Part shown: in pieces, positions 43,817 through 51,754 of the stretch | Position numbering within the stretch: the first letter of the stretch is position 1 | How the letters are laid out: each line of letters begins with the position of its first letter | From: RBC074 sp964470555 | Lineage (GTDB): Bacteria; Acidobacteriota; Blastocatellia; RBC074 | Direction: 5' to 3' | DNA length: 64,000 nt | NCBI GenBank assembly: GCA_964470555.1 | Contig: CAYYDG010000011.1 | Location: 1-64,000, forward strand | Notes under the pieces: model-generated | The model's database searches: none | Seen by the model: the letters and a program-made list of their open reading frames with translations, nothing else | Told to the model about the DNA's origin: nothing | Program-made: the position numbers and the translations under genes

Positions 43817-44884
43817 ATGCTCAGCCCAATCAACTTGTGTAATTCAGCGCTTTTTCTCTGCCTGACATTGGCAACCACCATTGTTCAGGGACAAAATTCA
43901 CGCGCAACATCCTCTGCTTCTTATCTGGAACGTGGGAACAAATCGTTGGAAAAAGGCGAATTGGAACGCGCCATTGCCGATTACGATTTAGCCATCGCTT
44001 TTGATGGAAGCAGCGCCATCAACTATTACAACCGCGCCCTTGCCCGGTACCGCAAAGGGGATGCGGAAAACGCGCTCCGTGATTACACGCGAGCCATCGA
44101 ATTGGATCCACGTCTGGGTGATGCTTATGCCAATCGCGGGGCGATTCTGTATGAGCAGGGGCAATTCGACATGGCGCTCAAAGATTTCAACAAAGCCATC
44201 GAAATCAATCCGCGTGATTCTAAAGTCTGGACCAATCGCGGATCCGTACGGGGCGATCAGGGCGATCTTGCAAATGCGATTGCCGACCTCGATCAAGCCA
44301 TCAAACTCGACCGGCGCAATTCACACGCCTGGACAAATCGTTGCAACATGCATTACCGCCGAGGCGAATTGGAGGCTGCACTTGCTGACTGCAAACAGGC
44401 GCTCAAGCTGGATCAGAATTCCGCCATCGCCTGGAATGATCAGGGTTCGGTACGGTTGGCTAAAGGTGATTTAGAGGGCGCACACGCCGATTTTGATCGC
44501 GCCATCGCCCTTGATTCACAGAGCGCTTACTTTTTCAGCAATCGTGGCGGAACCTGGTTGTTGAAAGGCAAACCGGAGCGCGCAATGGATGATTTGAACC
44601 GTGCATTGGCGCTCAATCCAAAACAAGCCGAAACCTGGTACCTTCGAGGCGTTGCCAATGTAGCCAGGGAAGATTTCCCACGCGCAACAGCGGATTACAA
44701 TGAAGCGCTGAAGCTCAATCCGGAACTTACCGATGCTTATTGCAGTCGCGGCGTCGTTCATCTGATGCAGCGCAATTTGACCGCAGGTGAAGCGGATATT
44801 TCTCATTGCAAAAAAATGGGCGGAACACTCTTGCCTCAAGCAGAAAAATTGTTGCGCGAAGCAAGGGCGCTCTCTCCACGTTGA
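43817..44884 (+). CDS. Exported TPR repeat protein
   Basis: A 355-residue protein starting with a signal peptide (cleavage after about VQGQN) and then eight or so tandem tetratricopeptide repeats of 34 residues, such as NYYNRALARYRKGD, DAYANRGAILYEQGQ, AWNDQGSVRLAKGD. The TPR superhelix suggests protein-protein contacts in the periplasm. The start has AAGAAGGAG seven bases upstream. It is divergent from the winged-helix gene and followed by a terminator-like hairpin. Confidence 0.85.
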   Translation: MLSPINLCNSALFLCLTLATTIVQGQNSRATSSASYLERGNKSLEKGELERAIADYDLAIAFDGSSAINYYNRALARYRKGDAENALRDYTRAIELDPRLGDAYANRGAILYEQGQFDMALKDFNKAIEINPRDSKVWTNRGSVRGDQGDLANAIADLDQAIKLDRRNSHAWTNRCNMHYRRGELEAALADCKQALKLDQNSAIAWNDQGSVRLAKGDLEGAHADFDRAIALDSQSAYFFSNRGGTWLLKGKPERAMDDLNRALALNPKQAETWYLRGVANVAREDFPRATADYNEALKLNPELTDAYCSRGVVHLMQRNLTAGEADISHCKKMGGTLLPQAEKLLREARALSPR

Positions 44885-44903
44885 TTCGTCAACAACAAAC
44901 AAA

Positions 44904-44939
44904 AACGGATGGAATCGAGCATGGCTCATTCCATCCGTT
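44904..44939 (-). terminator. Bidirectional terminator-like hairpin
   Basis: AACGGATGGAAT (44904-44915) pairs perfectly with 44928-44939, with an inner GAGC/GCTC stem. On the minus strand TTTTTG and further T-rich sequence follow, so it would end the leftward transcript that contains the gltD-like remnant. On the plus strand it closes the TPR gene. Confidence 0.65.
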
Positions 44940-44966
44940 CTTCATTTCTGGTTGTGACGTTGCCAA

Positions 44967-45274
44967 TTACGGCAGCAAGGTTTCGCCCATCAGGTATTGA
45001 TCCACGCAACGCGCGGCTTTGCGTCCGTCGGCGATGGCCATCACCCATCCGGAAACATTGGCGAAATGCCATTTAGAACGAGCGGGTACCGCAAAATGTC
45101 TTCCTACGCCAATCGCATGTGCTCGAACTCTTCCCAGATGGAATGCTCAATCCCCACTGGTCGCACATTTCGCAATTCTGACTTCAACCCATCCAATGCT
45201 TGCTTTGCTATAGCGTGCGCCTGTCCGCCGCGCAACAGTCTGACTAACTCATTTCGCAGAACCGAATCATTCAT
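44967..45274 (-). pseudogene. Chimeric remnant: dinB 5' half joined to the gltD 3' tail
   Basis: Reading leftward, 45274-45047 starts ATG with NDSVLRNELV and repeats the first half of the dinB gene at 42535-43011 almost exactly (RLLRGGQAHAIAKQALDGL and so on). It is broken by an in-frame TAG, where the intact gene has CAG, right after EHMRLA. From about 45046 to 44967 the sequence switches to the C-terminal tail of gltD (AIADGRKAARCVDQYL ... GETLLP, stop), matching 49301-49373. A 59-base block differs at one position. The two parts meet at a sharp boundary. This is not functional. Confidence 0.85.
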
Positions 45275-45341
45275 TTTTACTCCAGCAACATTCTTTTGCT
45301 TCTGGCTTCCGAGAATGGTCAAGAATCAGCAGGCCTCTTGC

Positions 45342-46328
45342 TTAGTCTTCGCCTTTGGCTTCTTTTTCAAGTAGGAGCATCTGATCAATCGTGGCGAGTC
45401 TTTCCTGAAAGCGATGAGCTAATTCCAGATGCGCCGTTCTTTCCGTCTCGTCATCGGCCAATTTGGCAAGTTTTCGGTGGGTTTTGCTGAGCCAAAGTGG
45501 ATTGTCAATTTTTTCGAAAAGCGCCAACGCTTGCTCAAAATGCGAACGGGCCGTCGTTTGATCTTTTTGGGCAAAAGCAAGTCTGCCCATATTAAACAGA
45601 CATCCGGCCTCACCTCGAAGAGAACCAATCTTCCTGTAAATTGCCAGTGCTTGATTGAATCGTTCCGTAGCCTGTTCATAGTCCGAGTGGAAAAGCGAAA
45701 TCTGTCCAAAGCCATGAAAGCAATTAGCCTCCCCTTCTTGACTCCCAATTCGACGATAGATTTGCAGTGCTTCTTCATATTTCGCAGTAGCTGTTTCGTA
45801 ATCTGAGCGGCCTTGGGCGACATCGCCAAGGCTAGCAATGCAGTTAGCCTCACCTAAAGGCTCTCCGATTCGACGATAGATTTGCAACGCCTCCTCGTAC
45901 TTCGCCGTTGCCGTTTCGTAGTCCGAGCGAGAATCAGCGACACCGCCAAGACTTCGAATGCAATTGGCTTCCCCCAATGAGTCTCCGATTCGGCAAAAAA
46001 TTTGCAGCGCTTCCTCGTACTTCGCCATCGCGGTTTCAGCTTCGGAATGCAAATCTGCAATTCTGCCAATTTCGAAAAGGGATTCTGCCGAAAACGCCTT
46101 ATTGAACTTTGATGCAGCTTCGGCGGCCTTTTCCAGCAACTTGATTGAGCCAATCCCAGTAGATTGAACAAACTCAGACCAAGTAATAATTGCTTCAGTA
46201 GCTCTTTGGGGAGTTTTTTCCTTCAATTCCCAAAAAAAGAATTTCCTCAATGTTGAAGGCTTCAGGCGTAAGCTGTTGAATCGCCTCTGCCCCTCCATCG
46301 TCAAAAATTTTGCCGCCCAAAGTTTCAA
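45342..46328 (-). CDS. TPR reading frame of the STAND gene
   Basis: The downstream reading frame of the frameshifted gene at 45342-48203. It encodes six or so TPR-like repeats, such as ATAKYEEALQIYRRIGEPLG repeated with small changes, and ends in a charged helix. On its own it would start out of phase with the upstream ATPase frame. By position it is the ligand-recognition part of a STAND protein rather than an independent gene. Confidence 0.6.
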   Translation of the reverse strand: MKLWAAKFLTMEGQRRFNSLRLKPSTLRKFFFWELKEKTPQRATEAIITWSEFVQSTGIGSIKLLEKAAEAASKFNKAFSAESLFEIGRIADLHSEAETAMAKYEEALQIFCRIGDSLGEANCIRSLGGVADSRSDYETATAKYEEALQIYRRIGEPLGEANCIASLGDVAQGRSDYETATAKYEEALQIYRRIGSQEGEANCFHGFGQISLFHSDYEQATERFNQALAIYRKIGSLRGEAGCLFNMGRLAFAQKDQTTARSHFEQALALFEKIDNPLWLSKTHRKLAKLADDETERTAHLELAHRFQERLATIDQMLLLEKEAKGED

Positions 46329-48102
46329 CCATTTTTATGAAGTGTGAAACAAAGCGTTGCTGCGCAAATGATTCCGGCTGGTATTTCGCGCGAACATATT
46401 CTCGCAAAGGCGCCAGGAGCCTTAGCCTGTCAGATTCATCATAGATCAGTCCCAACTTGCGTAAAACGGCGGCAGCAGCAGGTCCGTCCCGATGCATTAC
46501 TATCGAAAGGTCTTTGGCCGCCAACCCACTCGGCAAAATTGCAAGCAGTTTCAAAAGCCGAAAGGCCTCAGGCGTGAGGCGAGGGCTTTTAAGTGAGAAT
46601 TCGTATGAAATTTGAATGTTGGTTGATTTGTCCGCAGCAATTCCCCGCTTGAGCATTTCTGTTCGTTCGGTTTGCCATCGCTGCCACACAGTTTCCAGAT
46701 TGGGTTCCCCTTCGGAAGCATGGGCGATCAGCATAATCGCTAGCGGTACGTAATCTATTGCTGCCAGCAATTCATTCAATCGCGAGTCAGTTTCAAAACT
46801 CCGACCGGCAATCGCCAGAAACGTTTGGCGCGCTGCGGATAGCTCTAACTCTTCCAGGCGGAACGCCTCGCGCCATTGCACTCTATCCGGCCGTTCATTT
46901 CCCCGAATAGACACAATCAGCGCCAGCTTGGGCACGCTTGCCAAATTTTCCAATAACTCTTCGACGGGAAGCATGTCGGCTTCCCAGGGAGTTTCGGCAT
47001 TATCCAGCGCCAGAATGGTTGGCGTTGTCGAAAGATCATACAAAACGGCATTCTCACTGTTCGGTCCAGGTTCAAGGCCAATAACGCGGGCGATTTCTCC
47101 CGCCAAACTCCCTCTGGTCTTGATGCCGTCACAACGGATGAAGAAACGCCTTATTCCATATTTTGCAGCGACTTGTTCGTCGTGCATTGCGGCCAGTGTC
47201 AAAGTGCTTTTGCCAATCCCGGCAGGGCCAAGAATGGGAATTGGCTGTGGTTGGTCGGCAAGTAGCTCTGCAACCATCGCCTTCAAATCATCTTCGCGTC
47301 CGAAACAACGAGGGCGGGCAGGCAATCTATAAACTGGCGGTGGTAATGGTGGTTCTGGTTGAGGCTCTTTCTTTTCTGGCTTTAGTCCGCGTAAGAATCC
47401 GGCAAGGTCGTCGTGTTTTTGACCATAGGAAAGGACAAACAACCTCTGTTCTGGTGGATGGAGTTTCTGAATCTCTTCCCTTTCGCTTTCGAGCGCCAAT
47501 CGGAAGCGTCGGTATTCAGAACCGGCAAAGACCTTTCCAGTCCATTCCAGCAAACTGCCAAAGTTCGGATCATTCAGACCATCACCACATCCGACAAACA
47601 TGATTGTTTTCAAAGCAGTGAAAGCACGCTGCATCGTTTGCGCATGCTCGTTGCCCAGCATCTGTTCATAAGAGCGAATGCCAAGAATGACTGATTCATG
47701 GCGCTCCCAATATCCGTGCAGGTGCAACACGCCTTTTTCGTCCCCGCGCAAAACCCGTTCAACTTGTGAGCCATCCAGCCAAGTCACTGGTCTCAACCCC
47801 GTGACGTTTTCAAGCAGACCATCATAGTTGGTCGTCGCCAATACAACATCGAGACCACGCAGGGCTTCGATGACATTTTTGTCCTCAGCGGAAAGCGTAC
47901 TAACAGTTTCGCGCAACCATCGGCGGTATTCACCATCGCCGGGCGCACCGAGCTTGATGGAAATGGTTTCTGCTGCTGACAGAAGAAAGTCCAAATCGCC
48001 GGAATCAATTTGCGTGCGAAGGAGGTCGGCCAAGTTGGCAGGTATTCGCTCTAGCTCAACACAGCGTTTCACGCCATCGTTTAACAAGCCTGTCCACGGC
48101 AT
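46195..48102 (-). CDS. SIR2/NB-ARC ATPase reading frame of the STAND gene
   Basis: The longest uninterrupted frame of the STAND gene, 635 residues. It starts within the SIR2 domain (residues 1-250: VLATTNYDGLLENV, LHLHGYWERHES, MFVGCGDGLNDPNF), then a proline-rich linker, then the NB-ARC ATPase core (Walker A around residue 290) and a winged-helix-like region (LKLLAILPSGL). It ends without TPRs because of a downstream frameshift. The missing first 30 or so SIR2 residues are in another frame upstream. Confidence 0.7.
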   Translation of the reverse strand: MPWTGLLNDGVKRCVELERIPANLADLLRTQIDSGDLDFLLSAAETISIKLGAPGDGEYRRWLRETVSTLSAEDKNVIEALRGLDVVLATTNYDGLLENVTGLRPVTWLDGSQVERVLRGDEKGVLHLHGYWERHESVILGIRSYEQMLGNEHAQTMQRAFTALKTIMFVGCGDGLNDPNFGSLLEWTGKVFAGSEYRRFRLALESEREEIQKLHPPEQRLFVLSYGQKHDDLAGFLRGLKPEKKEPQPEPPLPPPVYRLPARPRCFGREDDLKAMVAELLADQPQPIPILGPAGIGKSTLTLAAMHDEQVAAKYGIRRFFIRCDGIKTRGSLAGEIARVIGLEPGPNSENAVLYDLSTTPTILALDNAETPWEADMLPVEELLENLASVPKLALIVSIRGNERPDRVQWREAFRLEELELSAARQTFLAIAGRSFETDSRLNELLAAIDYVPLAIMLIAHASEGEPNLETVWQRWQTERTEMLKRGIAADKSTNIQISYEFSLKSPRLTPEAFRLLKLLAILPSGLAAKDLSIVMHRDGPAAAAVLRKLGLIYDESDRLRLLAPLREYVRAKYQPESFAQQRFVSHFIKMVETLGGKIFDDGGAEAIQQLTPEAFNIEEILFLGIEGKNSPKSY

Positions 48103-48205
48103 TTTTGCCTGTTGGTTGCGCCAATAGAAACGCCAGCACCGACAATGACGATTGTTTGGCCTTTGGCAATCTCGTTTTTCAGGTCATCAAGCAGGACGCT
48201 CAAGG

Positions 48206-48304
48206 TTAAAAATCCTCCTGAATTCGGGGCGCATCATACACTAAGTGCTGAAGTAAACGATTGGCAATTTCGCAGTAAGGATTGGCAACGACTGAGATTG
48301 CCAT
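48206..48304 (-). CDS. Possible 32-residue peptide upstream of the STAND gene
   Basis: A short ORF that ends in TAA two bases before the TTG start of the STAND gene, with the sequence opening MAISVVANPYCEIANRLL. It may be a leader, a translational-coupling ORF or the remnant end of an older gene. No family or ribosome binding site is clear. Confidence 0.25.
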   Translation of the reverse strand: MAISVVANPYCEIANRLLQHLVYDAPRIQEDF

Positions 48305-48348
48305 GAGTTCGACGCGAGCGGTTCCAAAAGCGAGGAGGTCTATGGCTG

Positions 48349-49287
48349 CTATCTGGTAATAGGTTCCGGCAGCGGAATGAATTCTGTCTCTTCGGGGACA
48401 GGCGCAAACCTGCCTGATTGCCAATCCTCTTTCGCCTGCTCGATGCGTTCCTTTGAACTCGACACGAAGTTCCACCAGATGTGGCGCGGACCTTCGAGCG
48501 GCGCGCCGCCGAGCAGCATGATCCTAGCAGGCGAATCGTTACAGACGCGGAGGGTGATCGCTTCGCCCGGTTTGAAGACGAGAAGCTCGCTGGTATTGAA
48601 GACGCTGCCTTCGGAAAAAAGCTCGACTGAGCCTTCGATGATGTAAACAGCTCGCTCTTCGTATTCGGTAGGCAATTGAAGTTTGGCTCCCGCTTCCAGC
48701 GTGACGTCGGCGTAAAACAAATCTGAACGCGTAACGACAGGCGAACGGGCACCGTAAAGCGAACCCGCGATCAGGCGCACACGTTTGCCTTCGCCTTCGA
48801 TGATGGGCAACTCGGCGGCTTCGTGGTGCGCGAAAGTGGGTTCGGTTTCTTCGTCGCGTATCGGCAAGGCGACCCAGGATTGGAGACCGAAAAGTTTTGA
48901 GCCGGTCTGGCGCAGTTCCGGTGGAGTTCGTTCGGAATGGGCGATGCCGCTCCCTGCGGTCATCCAATTGACTTCACCGGGACGGATCATCTGCACGATG
49001 CCCAAGCTGTCGCGGTGCAGCAGTTCCCCTTCGAAAAGATAAGTCACCGTCGCCAATCCAATGTGCGGATGCGGCGCAACGTCAAGGCCAGCGCCCGCAC
49101 GCAAAACTTCAGGCCCCATTTGGTCCAGAAAGATAAAGGGGCCGACCATTCGACGTTGTGAATACGGAAGCACACGCTGAACCTTGAAACCACCAATCAG
49201 ATCACGCACCCGTCCGGGGATGACGATTTCCAGCGCGTCAGGCAATGCTGGCCTGGCAAATGGTTCTTGTGGTGGGTTATCGCTCAT
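48349..49287 (-). CDS. Pirin family protein
   Basis: A 312-residue bicupin. Metal-binding histidines are visible in VAPHPHIGLATVTYL and GELLHRDSLG, with further ones in SGIAHSE. The N-terminal part (RDLIGGFKVQRVLP, GPFIFLDQMGPE) and the cupin repeats fit the pirin family. Bacterial pirins include quercetin dioxygenases and regulators of pyruvate metabolism; the exact role is unknown. It lies 13 bases after gltD on the same strand, so it may be read with it. Confidence 0.85.
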   Translation of the reverse strand: MSDNPPQEPFARPALPDALEIVIPGRVRDLIGGFKVQRVLPYSQRRMVGPFIFLDQMGPEVLRAGAGLDVAPHPHIGLATVTYLFEGELLHRDSLGIVQMIRPGEVNWMTAGSGIAHSERTPPELRQTGSKLFGLQSWVALPIRDEETEPTFAHHEAAELPIIEGEGKRVRLIAGSLYGARSPVVTRSDLFYADVTLEAGAKLQLPTEYEERAVYIIEGSVELFSEGSVFNTSELLVFKPGEAITLRVCNDSPARIMLLGGAPLEGPRHIWWNFVSSSKERIEQAKEDWQSGRFAPVPEETEFIPLPEPITR

Positions 49288-49300
49288 AACCGATTCGCGG

Positions 49301-50785
49301 TTAGGGTAGAAGTGTTTCGCCCATCAGATATTGATCCACGCAACGCGCGGCTTTGCGTCCGTCGGCGATGGCCCAGACGACCAGCGATTGGCCGCGCGAC
49401 ACGTCTCCGGCGGCGAAAACCTTCGGGACGTTGGTTTGGCAGTCGTCGCCAATGGCTACGTTGCCCCGCGCGTCGAGCTTCACGTCCAATTGCGCCAGCA
49501 ATCCGTCCGGTTCCGGCCCCAGAAATCCCAAAGCCAACAAGACCAAGTCCGCTTTCCAGACTTTTTCCGTGCCGGGAATTTCTTTCGGCACGACGCGACC
49601 GTTGTCGTCTTTTGCCCAGGTGATTTCGACGGTGTGAAGTTCTTTGACGCGGCCAGCGTCGTCACCGACGAAGCGTTTGGTCATCACCGAATATCGGCGC
49701 GGATCATCGCCGAACACGGCGGCGGCTTCCTCCTGGCCGTAATCCATCCGATAAATTTTCGGCCATTGCGGCCAGGGATTGTCGGCGGCTCGTTCGTTCG
49801 GCGGTTTCGGCAGAATTTCAAACTGCACCAGACTGCGACATCCATGCCGCATCGAAGTGCCTACGCAATCGGTTCCGGTATCGCCTCCGCCGATGACAAT
49901 CACGTCTTTATCTTTGGCGGAAATGTAATGGCCGTTTTCCAAATTGCTATCGAGCAAACTCTGCGTGTTTTTGTGCAGGTATTCCATCGCGAAATGAATT
50001 CCCTGCAGGTTGCGACCTTCAACCGGCAGATCGCGCGGTTTGGTGGCTCCACCGCATAACACAACCGCGTCGAATTCGCTCATCAATTTGTCCGTCGGAA
50101 AGTTGTGGCCGACGCTGGTGTTGGTTTTGAAAATGACGCCTTCGTCGGCCATCAGCTTGATGCGGCGTTTGACGATGGACTTGTCGAGCTTCATGTTCGG
50201 AATGCCGTACATCAGCAATCCGCCAATGCGGTCGGCGCGTTCAAACACTGTCACGGAATGCCCTGCACGATTGAGTTGCGCAGCAGCGGCCAATCCGGCA
50301 GGCCCGGAACCGACGATGGCGATTTTTTTGCCGGTGCGAGTAGTTGGCGGTTCGGCCACGATCCAGCCTTGCTCAAACCCGCGATCCACGATTTCGCATT
50401 CGATGGTTTTGATCGTCACCGGAGGCGCGCTGATGCCCAGCACGCACGAACCTTCGCACGGAGCCGGACACACGCGTCCAGTGAATTCCGGGAAGTTGTT
50501 GGTTTTTTGCAGTCGCAACAGAGCTTCGCGCCATTGGCCGCGATACACCAGATCATTCCATTCCGGAATCAGATTGTTGATCGGACAACCCGACGCCATG
50601 CCGTTCAACAGCTTGCCGGTATGACAAAACGGAACGCCACAATCCATGCAGCGTGCGCCCTGTTCGCGGAGCTTTTCTTCCGCAAAATGGTCATGAAATT
50701 CCTGCCAATCGGCGATGCGTTCGGCAGGTTGCCGGTCGCGCGGCAAGTCGCGGTCAAATTCTAAAAAGCCGGTGGGCTTTCCCAT
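49301..50785 (-). CDS. gltD: Glutamate synthase, NADPH small subunit
   Basis: A 494-residue flavoprotein. The N-terminal iron-sulfur region has CMDCGVPFCHTG, with further cysteines at CPAPCEGSC. FAD binds at IVGSGPAGLAAAAQL and NADPH at IVIGGGDTGTDC. Together with GltB it forms glutamate synthase, moving electrons from NADPH to the large subunit. It is separated from gltB by two genes. Its last 23 codons are duplicated at 44967-45046. Confidence 0.94.
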   Translation of the reverse strand: MGKPTGFLEFDRDLPRDRQPAERIADWQEFHDHFAEEKLREQGARCMDCGVPFCHTGKLLNGMASGCPINNLIPEWNDLVYRGQWREALLRLQKTNNFPEFTGRVCPAPCEGSCVLGISAPPVTIKTIECEIVDRGFEQGWIVAEPPTTRTGKKIAIVGSGPAGLAAAAQLNRAGHSVTVFERADRIGGLLMYGIPNMKLDKSIVKRRIKLMADEGVIFKTNTSVGHNFPTDKLMSEFDAVVLCGGATKPRDLPVEGRNLQGIHFAMEYLHKNTQSLLDSNLENGHYISAKDKDVIVIGGGDTGTDCVGTSMRHGCRSLVQFEILPKPPNERAADNPWPQWPKIYRMDYGQEEAAAVFGDDPRRYSVMTKRFVGDDAGRVKELHTVEITWAKDDNGRVVPKEIPGTEKVWKADLVLLALGFLGPEPDGLLAQLDVKLDARGNVAIGDDCQTNVPKVFAAGDVSRGQSLVVWAIADGRKAARCVDQYLMGETLLP

Positions 50786-50855
50786 CTTTTTCCTCTCAAC
50801 AGAATTGTTTTGTTATGCGAACAGTGAAACTGACAGATAATGCTTAACCGAGAAG

Positions 50856-51290
50856 CTATTCACCTTCATTGGGCGGAGGGTGTTTCCCCCAAGCTCTAAA
50901 ATCGCGCCGGAGATTGATCAATCGCTGACGGTTCAAGCGCATCGTTCTGATTGTCGCGCGCCCCGACGGCGTCAGGCCGATCAGAAGAGTAAAATCAGAA
51001 TTCCAAGCGAAATGATCATTCCACTGCTGCTGCCTGGGATGAAAAAGCGAAACAAGCATGCGGCTTTGCGGATCAATTCCTTTGATCTTGTCGGCTTTGT
51101 AGTTATTGCAGCCCTGACAGGCGAGTGCGAGATTTTCCAATTCGCTGCCGCCGCCACGCGAGCTTGGAATAATGTGTTCAATCGAAAAAGGCTGCGGCGA
51201 GTAATAATCCTGCGAATGACAATACTCGCAACATCCTCGCGCACGAGCAAAAATCTCTCGCCGCTTCGCTTTGCTCACATAATCACTCAT
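50856..51290 (-). CDS. HNH endonuclease
   Basis: A 144-residue protein with the HNH zinc motif: CEYCHSQDYYSP (first Cys pair), FSIEHIIPSSRGG (His-Glu-His-type active site) and CQGCNNYKAD (second Cys pair). It may be a nicking or restriction-like enzyme. It overlaps the gene at 51283 by eight bases, so the two act as a unit. Both sit between gltB and gltD, which looks like an insertion into an otherwise conserved pair. Confidence 0.85.
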   Translation of the reverse strand: MSDYVSKAKRREIFARARGCCEYCHSQDYYSPQPFSIEHIIPSSRGGGSELENLALACQGCNNYKADKIKGIDPQSRMLVSLFHPRQQQWNDHFAWNSDFTLLIGLTPSGRATIRTMRLNRQRLINLRRDFRAWGKHPPPNEGE

Positions 51291-51690
51291 AACGGCGATT
51301 AGGTATGCCCAGGCTGTCCATTAACTCATCCGGCGTTATTCGGCGAAGTTTCGCCAACTCTGTAATGGCGTGGATACGCTCCACCCAAATTTGCTCGGAC
51401 TCTTCAGCCAGTTGCAGCAACTCCGCACGTTCGGTTTTTGTCAGCAAGTTTTGTTTTCGTTTTGCGGTTAATTCGTCAAAACGATCCTGCCGTTCTTCAG
51501 ACAAACAAGCATTGATCTTGAGAAAAAGCTCTGATTCTTTTTTCGACAGACGCGGTGCAGTCGGTTTGCGAACCAGCCGCAATTCGGTTCGCAGTACCGC
51601 TTTCAATCGGGCTTGTTCCTGCGGGGGGGCAGAATTATAGGCTTCAGCCAAATCAGGTTCGACACGAATCACAGCGCTTTTTGCAGCCAT
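51283..51690 (-). CDS. Protein of unknown function coupled to the HNH gene
   Basis: A 135-residue mostly helical protein with many charged residues (LSKKESELFLKI, RQDRFDELTAKRKQNLLTKTER). No catalytic motif or DNA-binding fold is obvious. It starts in front of the HNH gene with an eight-base overlap and is followed by it, an arrangement often seen for a regulator or immunity partner. No family is recognised. Confidence 0.65.
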   Translation of the reverse strand: MAAKSAVIRVEPDLAEAYNSAPPQEQARLKAVLRTELRLVRKPTAPRLSKKESELFLKINACLSEERQDRFDELTAKRKQNLLTKTERAELLQLAEESEQIWVERIHAITELAKLRRITPDELMDSLGIPNRRYE

Positions 51691-51754
51691 TACGGTACTC
51701 CTCGGAACTGAAATTTCGTGTGCAGTCTAAACGCTTGCGCCAAATCCAGCCAAG

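Larger units (their letters stand above)
45342..48203 (-). pseudogene. SIR2-NB-ARC-TPR STAND protein (probable antiphage defence), two frameshifts
   Basis: The intended protein is about 950 residues. The N-terminal SIR2-like domain starts from a TTG at 48203 (AGGAGG ten bases upstream) with IVIVGAGVSIGATN, then TTNYDGLLENV and LHLHGYW, which are NAD-binding and catalytic motifs. Next comes an NB-ARC-like ATPase with Walker A PAGIGKSTLTLAA and Walker B TILALDNAE, and then TPR repeats. Frame breaks lie in a run of five Ts at 48102-48106 (one A missing on the coding strand) and at 46214-46238 (an A6 and a T7 run). By analogy with Avs/bNACHT-type systems, phage recognition by the TPR part would trigger NAD depletion. 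Whether this copy is broken or misassembled is unresolved. Confidence 0.72.
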
